A DNA stretch of 10,921 nt from an uncultured Bacteroidales bacterium (GTDB taxonomy: Bacteria; Bacteroidota; Bacteroidia; Bacteroidales; UBA932). Positions 1 to 6,879 of the stretch are shown in pieces. Location of the stretch: positions 1 through 10,921 of the forward strand of contig CAMJJZ010000038.1 in assembly GCA_946406275.1 (NCBI GenBank), written 5' to 3'. The position numbers were made by a program, and so were the translations under genes. The first letter of the stretch is position 1; each line of letters opens with the position of its first letter. The notes beneath the pieces were generated by a model, which ran no database searches, was not told the origin of the DNA, and saw only the letters and a list, made by a program, of their open reading frames with translations.

Positions 1-1
1 G

Positions 2-25
2 AATGACGAAAAGAAATGACGAAAA
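2..25. repeat. short direct repeat upstream of the helicase gene
   Basis: The 11-mer AATGACGAAAA occurs at 2-12 and again at 15-25, a 13-bp period, just ahead of the promoter box at 31-38. It might be an operator or the tail of an upstream gene; a TGA in the repeat (4-6 or 17-19) could be the stop codon of a gene outside the window. The function is unknown and a chance low-complexity duplication is possible. Confidence 0.4.
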
Positions 26-30
26 ATGTG

Positions 31-38
31 TATATTTG
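31..38 (+). promoter_or_regulatory. Bacteroidetes-type -7 promoter box for the helicase gene
   Basis: TATATTTG is an exact match to the Bacteroidetes -7 consensus TAnnTTTG. No TTG element is visible at the expected -33 distance, though the window barely reaches that far. The box ends only 6 nt before the ATG at 45, so transcription from it would give an almost leaderless mRNA. Confidence 0.45.
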
Positions 39-44
39 TAGGGT

Positions 45-3029
45 ATGCTGAAGATATTGAGGGCGTCGGCAGGGGCCGGCAAGACATATCAGCTGGCTTT
101 GGAGTATATAAGGCTGTTGGTGCGGGAGGAGGATCCTCTGGCGTACAGGCATGTGCTGGCCGTGACGTTTACCAATAAGGCCACGGAGGAGATGAAGAGC
201 AGGATACTGAAGGAGCTGGATACGCTGGCCAGGGAGCCGGAGAAGTCTAAGTATCTGGAGAAGCTGCTGCCGGAGTGCGGAGGGAGTGTGGAGCTGCTGC
301 AGGAGAGGGCAAAGACGCAGCTGTCCGGGATTTTGCATGACTATTCCGCATTTGCGGTTTCTACAATTGATAAGTTTTTCCAGCAGACGCTGAGGGCTTT
401 TTCGCGCGAGGTGGGACAGTTCTCATCGTACCAGGTGCAGCTGGATATGAAGGCGCTCCAGCAGGAGTGCGTGGACCTTGTGCTGGACGGCCTGCAGGAG
501 AATGACAAAGATTTGCTTGGGTGGCTTACGGAGTCTGCAAGGACGGACCTTTCCAAGACCGGAAGGTTCTCCGTGGAAAATACCCTTATGGATATGGCCA
601 AGAGCCTTTACGACCTGCCTGAAGATGCTCCAATCCTCTCCCATGGGCAGCTCATGGAGTTGCGCAAGAAGTGCAAGGAAGTGATGGCGGCGTTTGAGAA
701 AGACCTTGCCGCGGCCGTGAAAAGTATTGAAGATGTGTTCAACGCCGCAGGAGTGGATACGGCAGATACGTATAATAGCTGGCTGAGCAAAGGAATAAAT
801 AAGTGCAAGGACCCTGCAACCATTGCAGCACCCACGCCGGCTTTCCGTAATAAGGCACAGGATCCCTCCCAGTGGTTCCCAAAGGCCAAGGCCTGTTACC
901 TGCCTGCCGTGCAGGGCAGGCTGGAAGGGCCTCTGGATGCGTTCCTGGCCATGTTTGACCAGCCGTTCAAGGACTACAAGACTGCAAGGATAATCATCGA
1001 CCAGATATATAGCCTGGGCGTGGCGGATACACTCCGGAAGGCCTTTGCCGACGTGCAGAAGCAGAACAACGTGATTACCCTGGAGGACTCCAACACCATA
1101 CTCCGAGGCATAATTGACGGCACGGACACTCCGTTCATTTATGAGAAGCTTGGCGTCCGCTTTGACGATTTCCTACTGGACGAGTTCCAGGACACGTCGG
1201 ACGTGCAGTGGGATAACTTCCTGCCGCTGATTAGGGGCAGCGAAAGCACCGGCGGGCAGTCCCTGGTGGTTGGAGACGTAAAGCAGAGCATATACAGGTG
1301 GAGAGGGTCCGACTGGAGCCTCCTGGGAAGCAGGATACGCAAGGAGTTCCCCCGCGCGGAATCTGAGAATCTGACGGGCAACCACCGCACCTGCAGGCGC
1401 ATAGTGGAGTTCAACAACCGCTTCTTCAAGTATGCGGCCGATACCCTGGACGGCATGCTGGGCCTGGACCCCGCCTCAACGGACAGCATCTCCTACATCT
1501 ATAATGGCGTAAGGCAGGACGTGTGCACCAAAGAAACCGCCCAGGGCCTTGTGGAAGCAGTTTTCGCCGACGACCAGATGGGCGAGGTGGTGTCATCGGT
1601 CCAGTCCCTTATTGAAAAAGGCGTGGCCCCCGGCCAGATTGCAGTATTGGTGCGCAACAACAAGGAAGGAAGCCAAACGGCGGCAGCCCTGGTGAAGGAA
1701 GGCGTCTCCGTGGTGTCGGACGATTCCCTCTTTGTGAGGTCCTCCGTGACCGTGCGGCGCCTGGTGTCCCAGATGTCGCTGGTGGCAAGTCCGTCAAATC
1801 CGGACAAGCCGTCGGCCGCCGGTTTCATGGGGGCGGAGCTTGGGCTGGAGATTCCGGAGAATTACCATTCTCTGCTGGACCTTGCAGAAGGCCTCCTGAG
1901 GTCTCTGTATGATGCCGATCCCCAGAAATTCCAGGCCGAAATCCCCTACATCCAGGCCTTCATGGACTACCTCAAGGACTGGATGAGTACCGGCGGGAAC
2001 AACCTGGACGCCTTCCTCAAGGCATGGCAGGTGTCGGAGGCGAAGATATCGTCCCCGTCGTCTGGAAACTCCGTGAGAGTGATAACCATACACAAAGCCA
2101 AGGGACTGGAGTTCCCCTTTGTGATATTCCCCTTTGCCGAGAAGGTTACGTTGTATAAGGAATCCACCTACTGGTGCGCTCCGGAGCTGGAAGGCAGCGC
2201 ACTGAAGGAGAAAGCCCAGGGATATTTCCGAGTGAGCCTGGATTCCGGCGCCTCCGATTCCCTCTTTGAAAAGAGGTACCTGGAGGAAAGGCGGATGCAG
2301 GCCATAGACAATATAAACACTTTCTACGTGGCCCTTACCCGCCCAAAGTTCGGGATAAAGATAATTGCCAAAACTCTGCCGAAAGAGATTAAAAACAACA
2401 ATTTTTCGCAGATACTTTACAGCTTCCTGGGAACAACGGATTATTCTGAGGGAGAGTTGTTTGTACCGCCGGTGGAGGAGAATAAGGAGGAATCCATGGT
2501 GCTGGGTTATCCCTCCTTCCCTGCCCAGAGCGGCGGCCGCCTGTGCTTCTCCCCGGAGGCCGCGGACTACTTTGGAGAGGACGGCACCTACGGCCAGGAC
2601 GCCAGCGCCCGCATCCGCGGAAACGTTCTGCACGATATATTGTCGTCCATTGTGGTAGAGGCCGATGTCCCCGCCGCCGTGCACTCCGCCGTGCTGGACG
2701 GAGACCTTCCCGCAAAGGCGGAGAAAGAGACTCTGGAGCTGCTGGAAAGCCGCATTGCATCCGTGCGGGAGCGCGGGTGGTTCTCCCCTGGCGCCAAGGT
2801 TATCCGTGAGGCGGCAATCCTTGACCGTTCCGGCCAGGAATGGCGCCCGGACCGCGTTGTAGTGCATCCAGACGGCAGCGTGAGCGTAATAGACTACAAG
2901 TCCGGAGAGCCGGATCCAAAGTATGTACGACAGGTAGAACGGTACGTTAACCTGTACCGCGCCATGGGGTATTCAGATGTGAAAGGATACCTGTGGTATC
3001 TGGCGGACAATACCGTCAAAGAATCTTAG
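45..3029 (+). CDS. addA: AddA/RecB-family UvrD-type helicase with C-terminal nuclease domain
   Basis: This 994-aa protein is a superfamily 1A helicase fused to a RecB-type nuclease, the expected subunit of an AddAB/RecBCD-like enzyme that unwinds and resects double-strand DNA ends for RecA recombination in the cytoplasm. Visible motifs in order: Walker A ASAGAGKT (residues 7-14), motif Ia around TFTNKATEEM (41-50), motif II DEFQDT (379-384), motif III GDVKQSIYRWRG (410-421), NHRT (446-449), motif V around TIHKAKGLEF (681-690) and motif VI YVALTRP (761-767). The nuclease part has GNVLHDIL (859-866), D936, IDYK (D950, K952) and QVERY (Q963, Y967), so both activities look intact. The start is nearly forced: an in-frame TAG lies at 39-41 and Walker A begins at residue 7. 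Arginine codons in the first ~200 codons are mostly AGG, unlike the CGC-rich arc genes. The AddB partner is not in the window and may lie upstream. Confidence 0.93.
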   Translation: MLKILRASAGAGKTYQLALEYIRLLVREEDPLAYRHVLAVTFTNKATEEMKSRILKELDTLAREPEKSKYLEKLLPECGGSVELLQERAKTQLSGILHDYSAFAVSTIDKFFQQTLRAFSREVGQFSSYQVQLDMKALQQECVDLVLDGLQENDKDLLGWLTESARTDLSKTGRFSVENTLMDMAKSLYDLPEDAPILSHGQLMELRKKCKEVMAAFEKDLAAAVKSIEDVFNAAGVDTADTYNSWLSKGINKCKDPATIAAPTPAFRNKAQDPSQWFPKAKACYLPAVQGRLEGPLDAFLAMFDQPFKDYKTARIIIDQIYSLGVADTLRKAFADVQKQNNVITLEDSNTILRGIIDGTDTPFIYEKLGVRFDDFLLDEFQDTSDVQWDNFLPLIRGSESTGGQSLVVGDVKQSIYRWRGSDWSLLGSRIRKEFPRAESENLTGNHRTCRRIVEFNNRFFKYAADTLDGMLGLDPASTDSISYIYNGVRQDVCTKETAQGLVEAVFADDQMGEVVSSVQSLIEKGVAPGQIAVLVRNNKEGSQTAAALVKEGVSVVSDDSLFVRSSVTVRRLVSQMSLVASPSNPDKPSAAGFMGAELGLEIPENYHSLLDLAEGLLRSLYDADPQKFQAEIPYIQAFMDYLKDWMSTGGNNLDAFLKAWQVSEAKISSPSSGNSVRVITIHKAKGLEFPFVIFPFAEKVTLYKESTYWCAPELEGSALKEKAQGYFRVSLDSGASDSLFEKRYLEERRMQAIDNINTFYVALTRPKFGIKIIAKTLPKEIKNNNFSQILYSFLGTTDYSEGELFVPPVEENKEESMVLGYPSFPAQSGGRLCFSPEAADYFGEDGTYGQDASARIRGNVLHDILSSIVVEADVPAAVHSAVLDGDLPAKAEKETLELLESRIASVRERGWFSPGAKVIREAAILDRSGQEWRPDRVVVHPDGSVSVIDYKSGEPDPKYVRQVERYVNLYRAMGYSDVKGYLWYLADNTVKES

Positions 3030-3030
3030 G

Positions 3031-4002
3031 TTACAGAATCTTGTCCAGATAGTAGAAAATGAGGCGGATGCGCTTCATGAGGACGGGATAGTCCAGGGTG
3101 TCCGGAGTATCCCCTGGCTTGTTGTTGAGCATGGTTATTCCCGATGTGAACATTACCGCCGGAATGCCGTGCTCCAGGAACACTTTCTGGTCCGATATGC
3201 TCCTGTAGAACAGCCTTGTGAAATCCTTGCTGCCGTAGTAGTCGAATCCCAGTTCCAGGCCTATGCGCTGTGTTTTTTCCACGCTCTGGAGGGTGGAGCG
3301 GCGGCCGGTGGATTCCTCGCTGAGCATGAGGAGATAGTCCGGATTGCCCTTGGTTATTGGAGACATGGAGGAACCAAGCTGGTCAAGGTTGATTACCATT
3401 GAGATGTCTTCCGCCTTGAAGCCAAGCTTGCCGCCCTGGATGCGGCTCCAGAGGTCCGCCGCGCCCGCAAGATCCTTTTCCTTGGCGTCAAGAGCAACGA
3501 ATACCAGAGTGGTATTGTAGGTCTTGTGGCAGTCCTTCATCTTCTTGAACATCCTGGCAATCTGCAGCATGGCCGCAACGCCGGAGGCATTGCTGTCCGC
3601 TCCCGGGAAGAAGCTGCCGCCAAGCTTGCCGTAATTGTCGAAGTGTGCCATGAGGATAACCACGCGTGAGCCCGTTCCGGAAATCTTTCCTATGACGTTC
3701 CTGCACATTGCGCCGGAATTACGGAAGCCGTAAAGATATGTGCCGCCAACGTTCTCCAGGCCGGCCTCGCGGAACTGGAGGTCTATCCAGCCGGCAGCGG
3801 CGGCGCCGCCGGGCGTGCCTGCCGCCCTGCCGCCAAGGGACTCCGCGCAGAGATATTCCACAGCCTCCTTCACATACTTTTCGCTCACTGCAGTCTCCGC
3901 GTTGCGGGCCGATATGACATATCCGCTGCGCTGTGCCGCCGCCCTAAGGGGCAGGGCCAACGCGAGCGAGCAAAACACAATTATTTTTGCTATCTTTGTC
4001 AT
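3031..4002 (-). CDS. exported M28-family peptidase-like protein, probably catalytically inactive
   Basis: This 323-aa protein starts with a Sec signal peptide (about residues 1-23, hydrophobic IIVFCSLALALPL, AAA before Gln24), so it should act in the periplasm or outside the cell. The body has the zinc aminopeptidase M28 layout: AHFD (H120, D122), GADSNASG (134-141), FVALDAKEKDLAG (168-180), NLDQLG (205-210), SDQ...HGIP (270-281) and NNKPGDTPDTLDY (293-305). Compared with the family as I know it, S137 stands where the metal-bridging Asp of DNxSG belongs, K174 replaces the catalytic Glu of the EE pair, and N294 replaces the last His ligand of YHTPxDT. H120, E175 and D207 are kept. The reading frame is otherwise intact, so this looks like a maintained pseudoenzyme or a protein with altered chemistry rather than a decayed gene. 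It is convergent with the helicase gene (1-nt gap) and divergent from the TPR gene. No substrate or role can be assigned. Confidence 0.85.
   Translation of the reverse strand: MTKIAKIIVFCSLALALPLRAAAQRSGYVISARNAETAVSEKYVKEAVEYLCAESLGGRAAGTPGGAAAAGWIDLQFREAGLENVGGTYLYGFRNSGAMCRNVIGKISGTGSRVVILMAHFDNYGKLGGSFFPGADSNASGVAAMLQIARMFKKMKDCHKTYNTTLVFVALDAKEKDLAGAADLWSRIQGGKLGFKAEDISMVINLDQLGSSMSPITKGNPDYLLMLSEESTGRRSTLQSVEKTQRIGLELGFDYYGSKDFTRLFYRSISDQKVFLEHGIPAVMFTSGITMLNNKPGDTPDTLDYPVLMKRIRLIFYYLDKIL
3991..3998 (+). promoter_or_regulatory. -7 promoter box for the TPR gene, inside the start of the divergent gene
   Basis: TATCTTTG matches TAnnTTTG exactly on the + strand and lies over codons 2-4 of the leftward peptidase-like gene. 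A transcript would start near 4002-4006, leaving a leader of roughly 30-45 nt. No convincing -33 TTG is visible. The sequence is also constrained as coding, so chance is possible. Confidence 0.4.
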
Positions 4003-4008
4003 TTGGCG

Positions 4009-4016
4009 CGAAATTA
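4009..4016 (-). promoter_or_regulatory. weak -7-like box for the leftward peptidase-like gene
   Basis: On the - strand this reads TAATTTCG, one mismatch from TAnnTTTG, ending 6 nt before the ATG at 4002. No -33 element is visible. It is the best candidate in the short divergent gap, but weak. Confidence 0.2.
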
Positions 4017-4048
4017 GTTATTTAAGCGCTGAAATGAAAATTTTTTTG

Positions 4049-6019
4049 ATGAAACGCATCCTTGTCACGGCCTTAATCCTTCTTCTGGGTATCAATCTTC
4101 ATGCCCAGTGGGACAAGGACGTGTTCTCCTTCCGCGGACGCACCGCCCTGCAGGACGGCCGTTACTCCGATGCCGTTTCACACTTCAATATCCTTGCCCA
4201 GCTGGACACAACGGACCACTGGACATTCTTCTACAGGGGAATTGCCAAGTACAACCTTGGAGACATTCGCGGCGCAAATGCGGATTTCTCCACGGCCGTG
4301 CGCCTTAATCCGGTGTTCACTTCAGGATATCACTACAGGGCCATCACGGAAAGCCGCAGCGGCAATTACGACGGCGCTTTGCGTGACCTTGAGAGGGCCA
4401 TACAGCTGCGTCCGGGCAACCCCGGACTGTATTTCACGCGCGGCGTCACGTATTTTTTGAGCAGGCAGTTTGACAAAGCCGTAACGGACTTTGACAAGTA
4501 CATACGCCAGGAGCCCAAGGACCCGTCCGCGTACCTCAACCGCGGTGCGTCCTATCTGTTTTTGACGGACACCACAAAGGCCCTGGAGGACTACAACAAG
4601 GCCATAAAGCTGGACCGCTTTGAGCCGGAAGGCTACATACGCCGCGGCGGCCTCTCCGCCGCCCGTGGCAAGCTGGACGACGCCCTGAAGGATCTTGACA
4701 AGGCCATAGAGCTGGACTCCACCATGACGCTGGCGTACTTCCAGAGGGCCCTTGTCCGCGCGGAGAAGGGAGACCTGAAGGATGCCATGACGGATCTCAA
4801 TACCGTTTTGAAGTATGAGCCCGGCAACGCCCTCACCCTCTACAACAGGAGCCTCCTGAGCGCCCAGGTGGGAGATTATGAGGGCGCGCTGAGTGACATG
4901 GACCGCGTTATAAACATCAACCCTGGAAACGTGCTGGCGTACTTCAACCGCGCGGGGTATTTCATTGAAATGCAGCGCTGGGACGACGCCCTGGCGGACT
5001 ATAACAAGGCAATCGAGCTGTATCCGGACTTTGCAAAGGCGTATATGAACCGCGCCTTCGTGGAGCTGCAGATGGGCATGAAACGGGCCTCCCGTGAGGA
5101 CTACCGCACCGCCCGCCGCAAGGTGGCGGAATACGAGACCTCAACCGCCTCCGGGGCCGATTTCTCCGACACCACCAAGAAGTACAGCAACCTCCTGGCG
5201 CTGGATGCGGACTTTGCCCGTCACGGCGGCTTCGAGAACGAGATGCTCCGCCACAGGGACGTTGACATAAACCTGAAGCCGCTGTACCGCTTTGCCCTTG
5301 CCGGGGAGGCCGCCGCGGGGGCCAACATCCTGGAACACAGGTATGAAAACAGGCTCCTGGACCGCTTTGTTCAGGCATCGCCGCTGCCGGTAGAGGTGGC
5401 ATCGTCCCAGAAGGAGGTGCCGGCGGAAGTGCTGGAAGAAAAAACCGGGGACAGCTTCGTGAGCGGCCTGCAGCAGGTGGGAAAGAAGCAGTATTCCCAG
5501 GCCCTGACATATCTGGACAGGGCTGTGGACAGCGAGTCCTCTGATACTTACTCAAATTATTACAAGGCCTTCTACCTCATGAACAGGGCCGTCCTCAGGG
5601 CGGAAATGATAGAATTCATAGCCTCCTTCGAGTCCAACGTCCAGTCCCTCTCCATGGACGATAAGGGCGCAACCCGTGCCCGCGTCCGTGAGCAAGTGAC
5701 CCGGGAGTACGACTACTCCGAAGCCCTGGCGGATATGGAGCAGGCCGCGGCGCTTCTGCCGTCGTTCCCGTACATCCAGTTCAACCTGGGTAACCTGTAC
5801 TGCCTTTCTTCCCGTTTTGTGGAGGCTATAGACAGCTACGACAAGGCCGTGAAGCTGTACCCCTGGATGGGAGACGCCTACTTCAACCGCGGCCTGGTGC
5901 TCATATATCTGAAGGACAAGGAAAAGGGCTGCATAGACCTTTCCAGGGCCGGTGAGCTGGGCGTTGAAGGCGCCTACACCGTCATAGGCCGATATTGTAC
6001 CAAGGAGGACAACCCGTAA
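4049..6019 (+). CDS. secreted tetratricopeptide-repeat (TPR) protein
   Basis: This 656-aa protein has a clear signal peptide (MKRILVTALILLLGINLHA, cut near Ala19-Gln20) and then ten consecutive 34-residue TPR units, about residues 22-361, without insertions (typical unit: YFNRAGYFIEMQRWDDALAD). A non-TPR linker follows (about 362-470, including DVDINLKPLYRFAL), then further TPR units to the C-terminus, ending in a cysteine-containing cap (GELGVEGAYTVIGRYC). TPR solenoids bind peptides or partner proteins, so it is probably a periplasmic or envelope scaffold; no enzymatic motif is seen. The frame stays open back to an ATG at 3740, but that part is antisense to the peptidase-like gene and lacks TPR or signal character, so I reject it. 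An ATG at 4034 (adding MKIFL) is a plausible alternative start. The stop overlaps the next gene's start, so the two are likely co-transcribed. It resembles conserved hypothetical TPR proteins of Bacteroidales with no function I can name. Confidence 0.88.
   Translation: MKRILVTALILLLGINLHAQWDKDVFSFRGRTALQDGRYSDAVSHFNILAQLDTTDHWTFFYRGIAKYNLGDIRGANADFSTAVRLNPVFTSGYHYRAITESRSGNYDGALRDLERAIQLRPGNPGLYFTRGVTYFLSRQFDKAVTDFDKYIRQEPKDPSAYLNRGASYLFLTDTTKALEDYNKAIKLDRFEPEGYIRRGGLSAARGKLDDALKDLDKAIELDSTMTLAYFQRALVRAEKGDLKDAMTDLNTVLKYEPGNALTLYNRSLLSAQVGDYEGALSDMDRVININPGNVLAYFNRAGYFIEMQRWDDALADYNKAIELYPDFAKAYMNRAFVELQMGMKRASREDYRTARRKVAEYETSTASGADFSDTTKKYSNLLALDADFARHGGFENEMLRHRDVDINLKPLYRFALAGEAAAGANILEHRYENRLLDRFVQASPLPVEVASSQKEVPAEVLEEKTGDSFVSGLQQVGKKQYSQALTYLDRAVDSESSDTYSNYYKAFYLMNRAVLRAEMIEFIASFESNVQSLSMDDKGATRARVREQVTREYDYSEALADMEQAAALLPSFPYIQFNLGNLYCLSSRFVEAIDSYDKAVKLYPWMGDAYFNRGLVLIYLKDKEKGCIDLSRAGELGVEGAYTVIGRYCTKEDNP
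6002..6008 (+). promoter_or_regulatory. Shine-Dalgarno-like site before the MBL-fold gene
   Basis: AAGGAGG lies inside the last codons of the TPR gene, 10 nt upstream of the ATG at 6019. Good Shine-Dalgarno matches are uncommon in Bacteroidetes and none is obvious before the other genes here. It favours the ATG at 6019 over the in-frame TTG at 5995. It also encodes part of a charged C-terminus, so it may be incidental. Confidence 0.4.
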
Positions 6020-6813
6020 TGAGATTCGTTAGTTTTTCCAGTGGGAGCTGCGGCAACTGCAGCCTGCTTCTTGGTGAGCGGTCCGGAATCCTGATAGACG
6101 CCGGAGTGGGCATCCGTACCGTGAAAAAGGAGCTCACGGCGCTGGGGCTGGGACTGGAGAACATATCGGCAATACTTATCACGCACGACCACGGGGACCA
6201 TATCCGCTCCCTTGGCTCCTTCTGCAAGAGGGTGCAGGCACCGGTATGGACCACGGAAACCCTCCACAACGCCCTGGCGTGGCATCCTTTCACAAAGGAA
6301 TGGATTGGCCCGTGCCGGCAGGTGCTCACCCCCGGAGTGTGGAACCAGATCACGGAGGACTTCGAGGTGCGCTTCTTTGTGGTGCCGCACGACGCCACGC
6401 AGTGCGTGGGCTACGCCATACGCTCCGGAGAGGAGCTGTTCGTCCTCATGACAGACCTTGGCCACACCACGGAAGACTCCATGTACTGGGCATCCCAGGC
6501 CACCACGGTGGTGGTTGAGTCCAATTACGACGACGACATGCTCCTTGGCGGGGACTACCCGGAGGAGCTCAAAAAACGCATCCGGCAGGGCTACGGGCAC
6601 CTTTCCAACAGCGACTGCGAGGAAGCTATAGTGAAGTTCATGCATCCGGGGCTCAGGAACATTTTCCTGTGCCACCTGAGCGGGAACAACAACACGCCGG
6701 AACTGGCATATCAGAGCGCCATGCAGGCGCTGGAAGTGGCCGGAGTTGAGCCCGGAAGCATTTCCGTGAGGGTTCTTAGGAGGGGTTTAGTGTCTCCGCT
6801 ACTAAATCTGTAA
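6019..6813 (+). CDS. MBL-fold metallo-hydrolase, WalJ/YycJ-like
   Basis: This 264-aa cytoplasmic protein is a metallo-beta-lactamase-fold hydrolase. It opens with the family's glycine-rich start (SSGSCGNCSLL, residues 7-17), followed by LIDAG (25-29), the metal motif THDHGDHI (55-62), further ligands H124 (VVPHD), D146 (MTDLG) and H219 (LCHLS), and the GHLSN element (193-197) that I associate with the YycJ/WalJ branch. The full di-metal ligand set is present, so it should be active. Relatives act on phosphodiester or similar bonds, and in Firmicutes yycJ sits with the WalRK genes, but the substrate is uncertain. No walRK-like gene is present here. The start overlaps the TPR stop by one base (TAATG), implying translational coupling. 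No rho-independent terminator is visible after the stop. Confidence 0.88.
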   Translation: MRFVSFSSGSCGNCSLLLGERSGILIDAGVGIRTVKKELTALGLGLENISAILITHDHGDHIRSLGSFCKRVQAPVWTTETLHNALAWHPFTKEWIGPCRQVLTPGVWNQITEDFEVRFFVVPHDATQCVGYAIRSGEELFVLMTDLGHTTEDSMYWASQATTVVVESNYDDDMLLGGDYPEELKKRIRQGYGHLSNSDCEEAIVKFMHPGLRNIFLCHLSGNNNTPELAYQSAMQALEVAGVEPGSISVRVLRRGLVSPLLNL

Positions 6814-6825
6814 AATTATTAGGAG

Positions 6826-6878
6826 ATTTGCCAAAAATTGTTTAGATTTGTAACCATATAAAGAGATTTTTGGCAATT
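6826..6878. repeat. inverted repeat bracketing the arginine operon promoter
   Basis: TTGCCAAAAAT (6828-6838) is the exact reverse complement of ATTTTTGGCAA (6866-6876); with one mismatch the arms extend to 6826-6838 and 6866-6878. The 27-nt interval holds the -7 box at 6843-6850, and the right arm ends 3 nt before the ATG at 6880. It could be a regulator-binding site or an RNA hairpin formed only on transcripts reading through from the MBL gene. It is not a typical terminator, as the right arm is followed by the start codon rather than a T run. Confidence 0.6.
6843..6850 (+). promoter_or_regulatory. -7 promoter box of the arginine catabolic operon
   Basis: TAGATTTG matches TAnnTTTG exactly. 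Transcription should begin near 6854-6858, giving a leader of about 22-26 nt before the ATG at 6880. The TTTG at 6827-6830 is only 12 nt upstream of the box, too close for a standard -33 element, so the upstream element is weak or the promoter needs an activator. Confidence 0.5.
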
Positions 6879-6879
6879 T

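Noticed and set aside
1794..2867. 357-aa open frame on the - strand opposite the helicase gene
   Set aside because: It lies wholly antisense to a gene with intact helicase and nuclease motifs, shows no recognisable domain, and is expected from GC-rich codon structure.
3740..4048. 103-codon N-terminal extension of the TPR gene
   Set aside because: It is antisense to the peptidase-like gene, Arg/Pro/Ala-rich, and would bury an obvious signal peptide that begins at 4049 (or 4034).
4114..5131. DNA-level tandem repeat array in the TPR gene
   Set aside because: Repetition is at protein level (34-residue TPR periodicity); nucleotide copies are divergent, so it is not a recent expansion or CRISPR-like array.
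4962..5555. 197-aa Pro/Ser/Arg-rich open frame on the - strand inside the TPR gene
   Set aside because: Low-complexity composition typical of a shadow frame; the + strand TPR pattern is unmistakable here.
5995..6018. TTG start giving eight extra residues on the MBL-fold protein
   Set aside because: The family begins with MRF/MKF directly before the SGSxGN loop; the ATG at 6019 fits length and coupling better.
5974..6675. 233-aa open frame on the - strand opposite the MBL-fold gene
   Set aside because: Antisense to a gene with a full set of metal-binding motifs; no promoter or domain signal of its own.
6804..6829. Possible terminator hairpin after the MBL gene (AAATCT / AGATTT)
   Set aside because: Only a 6-bp A/T-rich stem with a 14-nt loop and no following T run; too weak to call a terminator.
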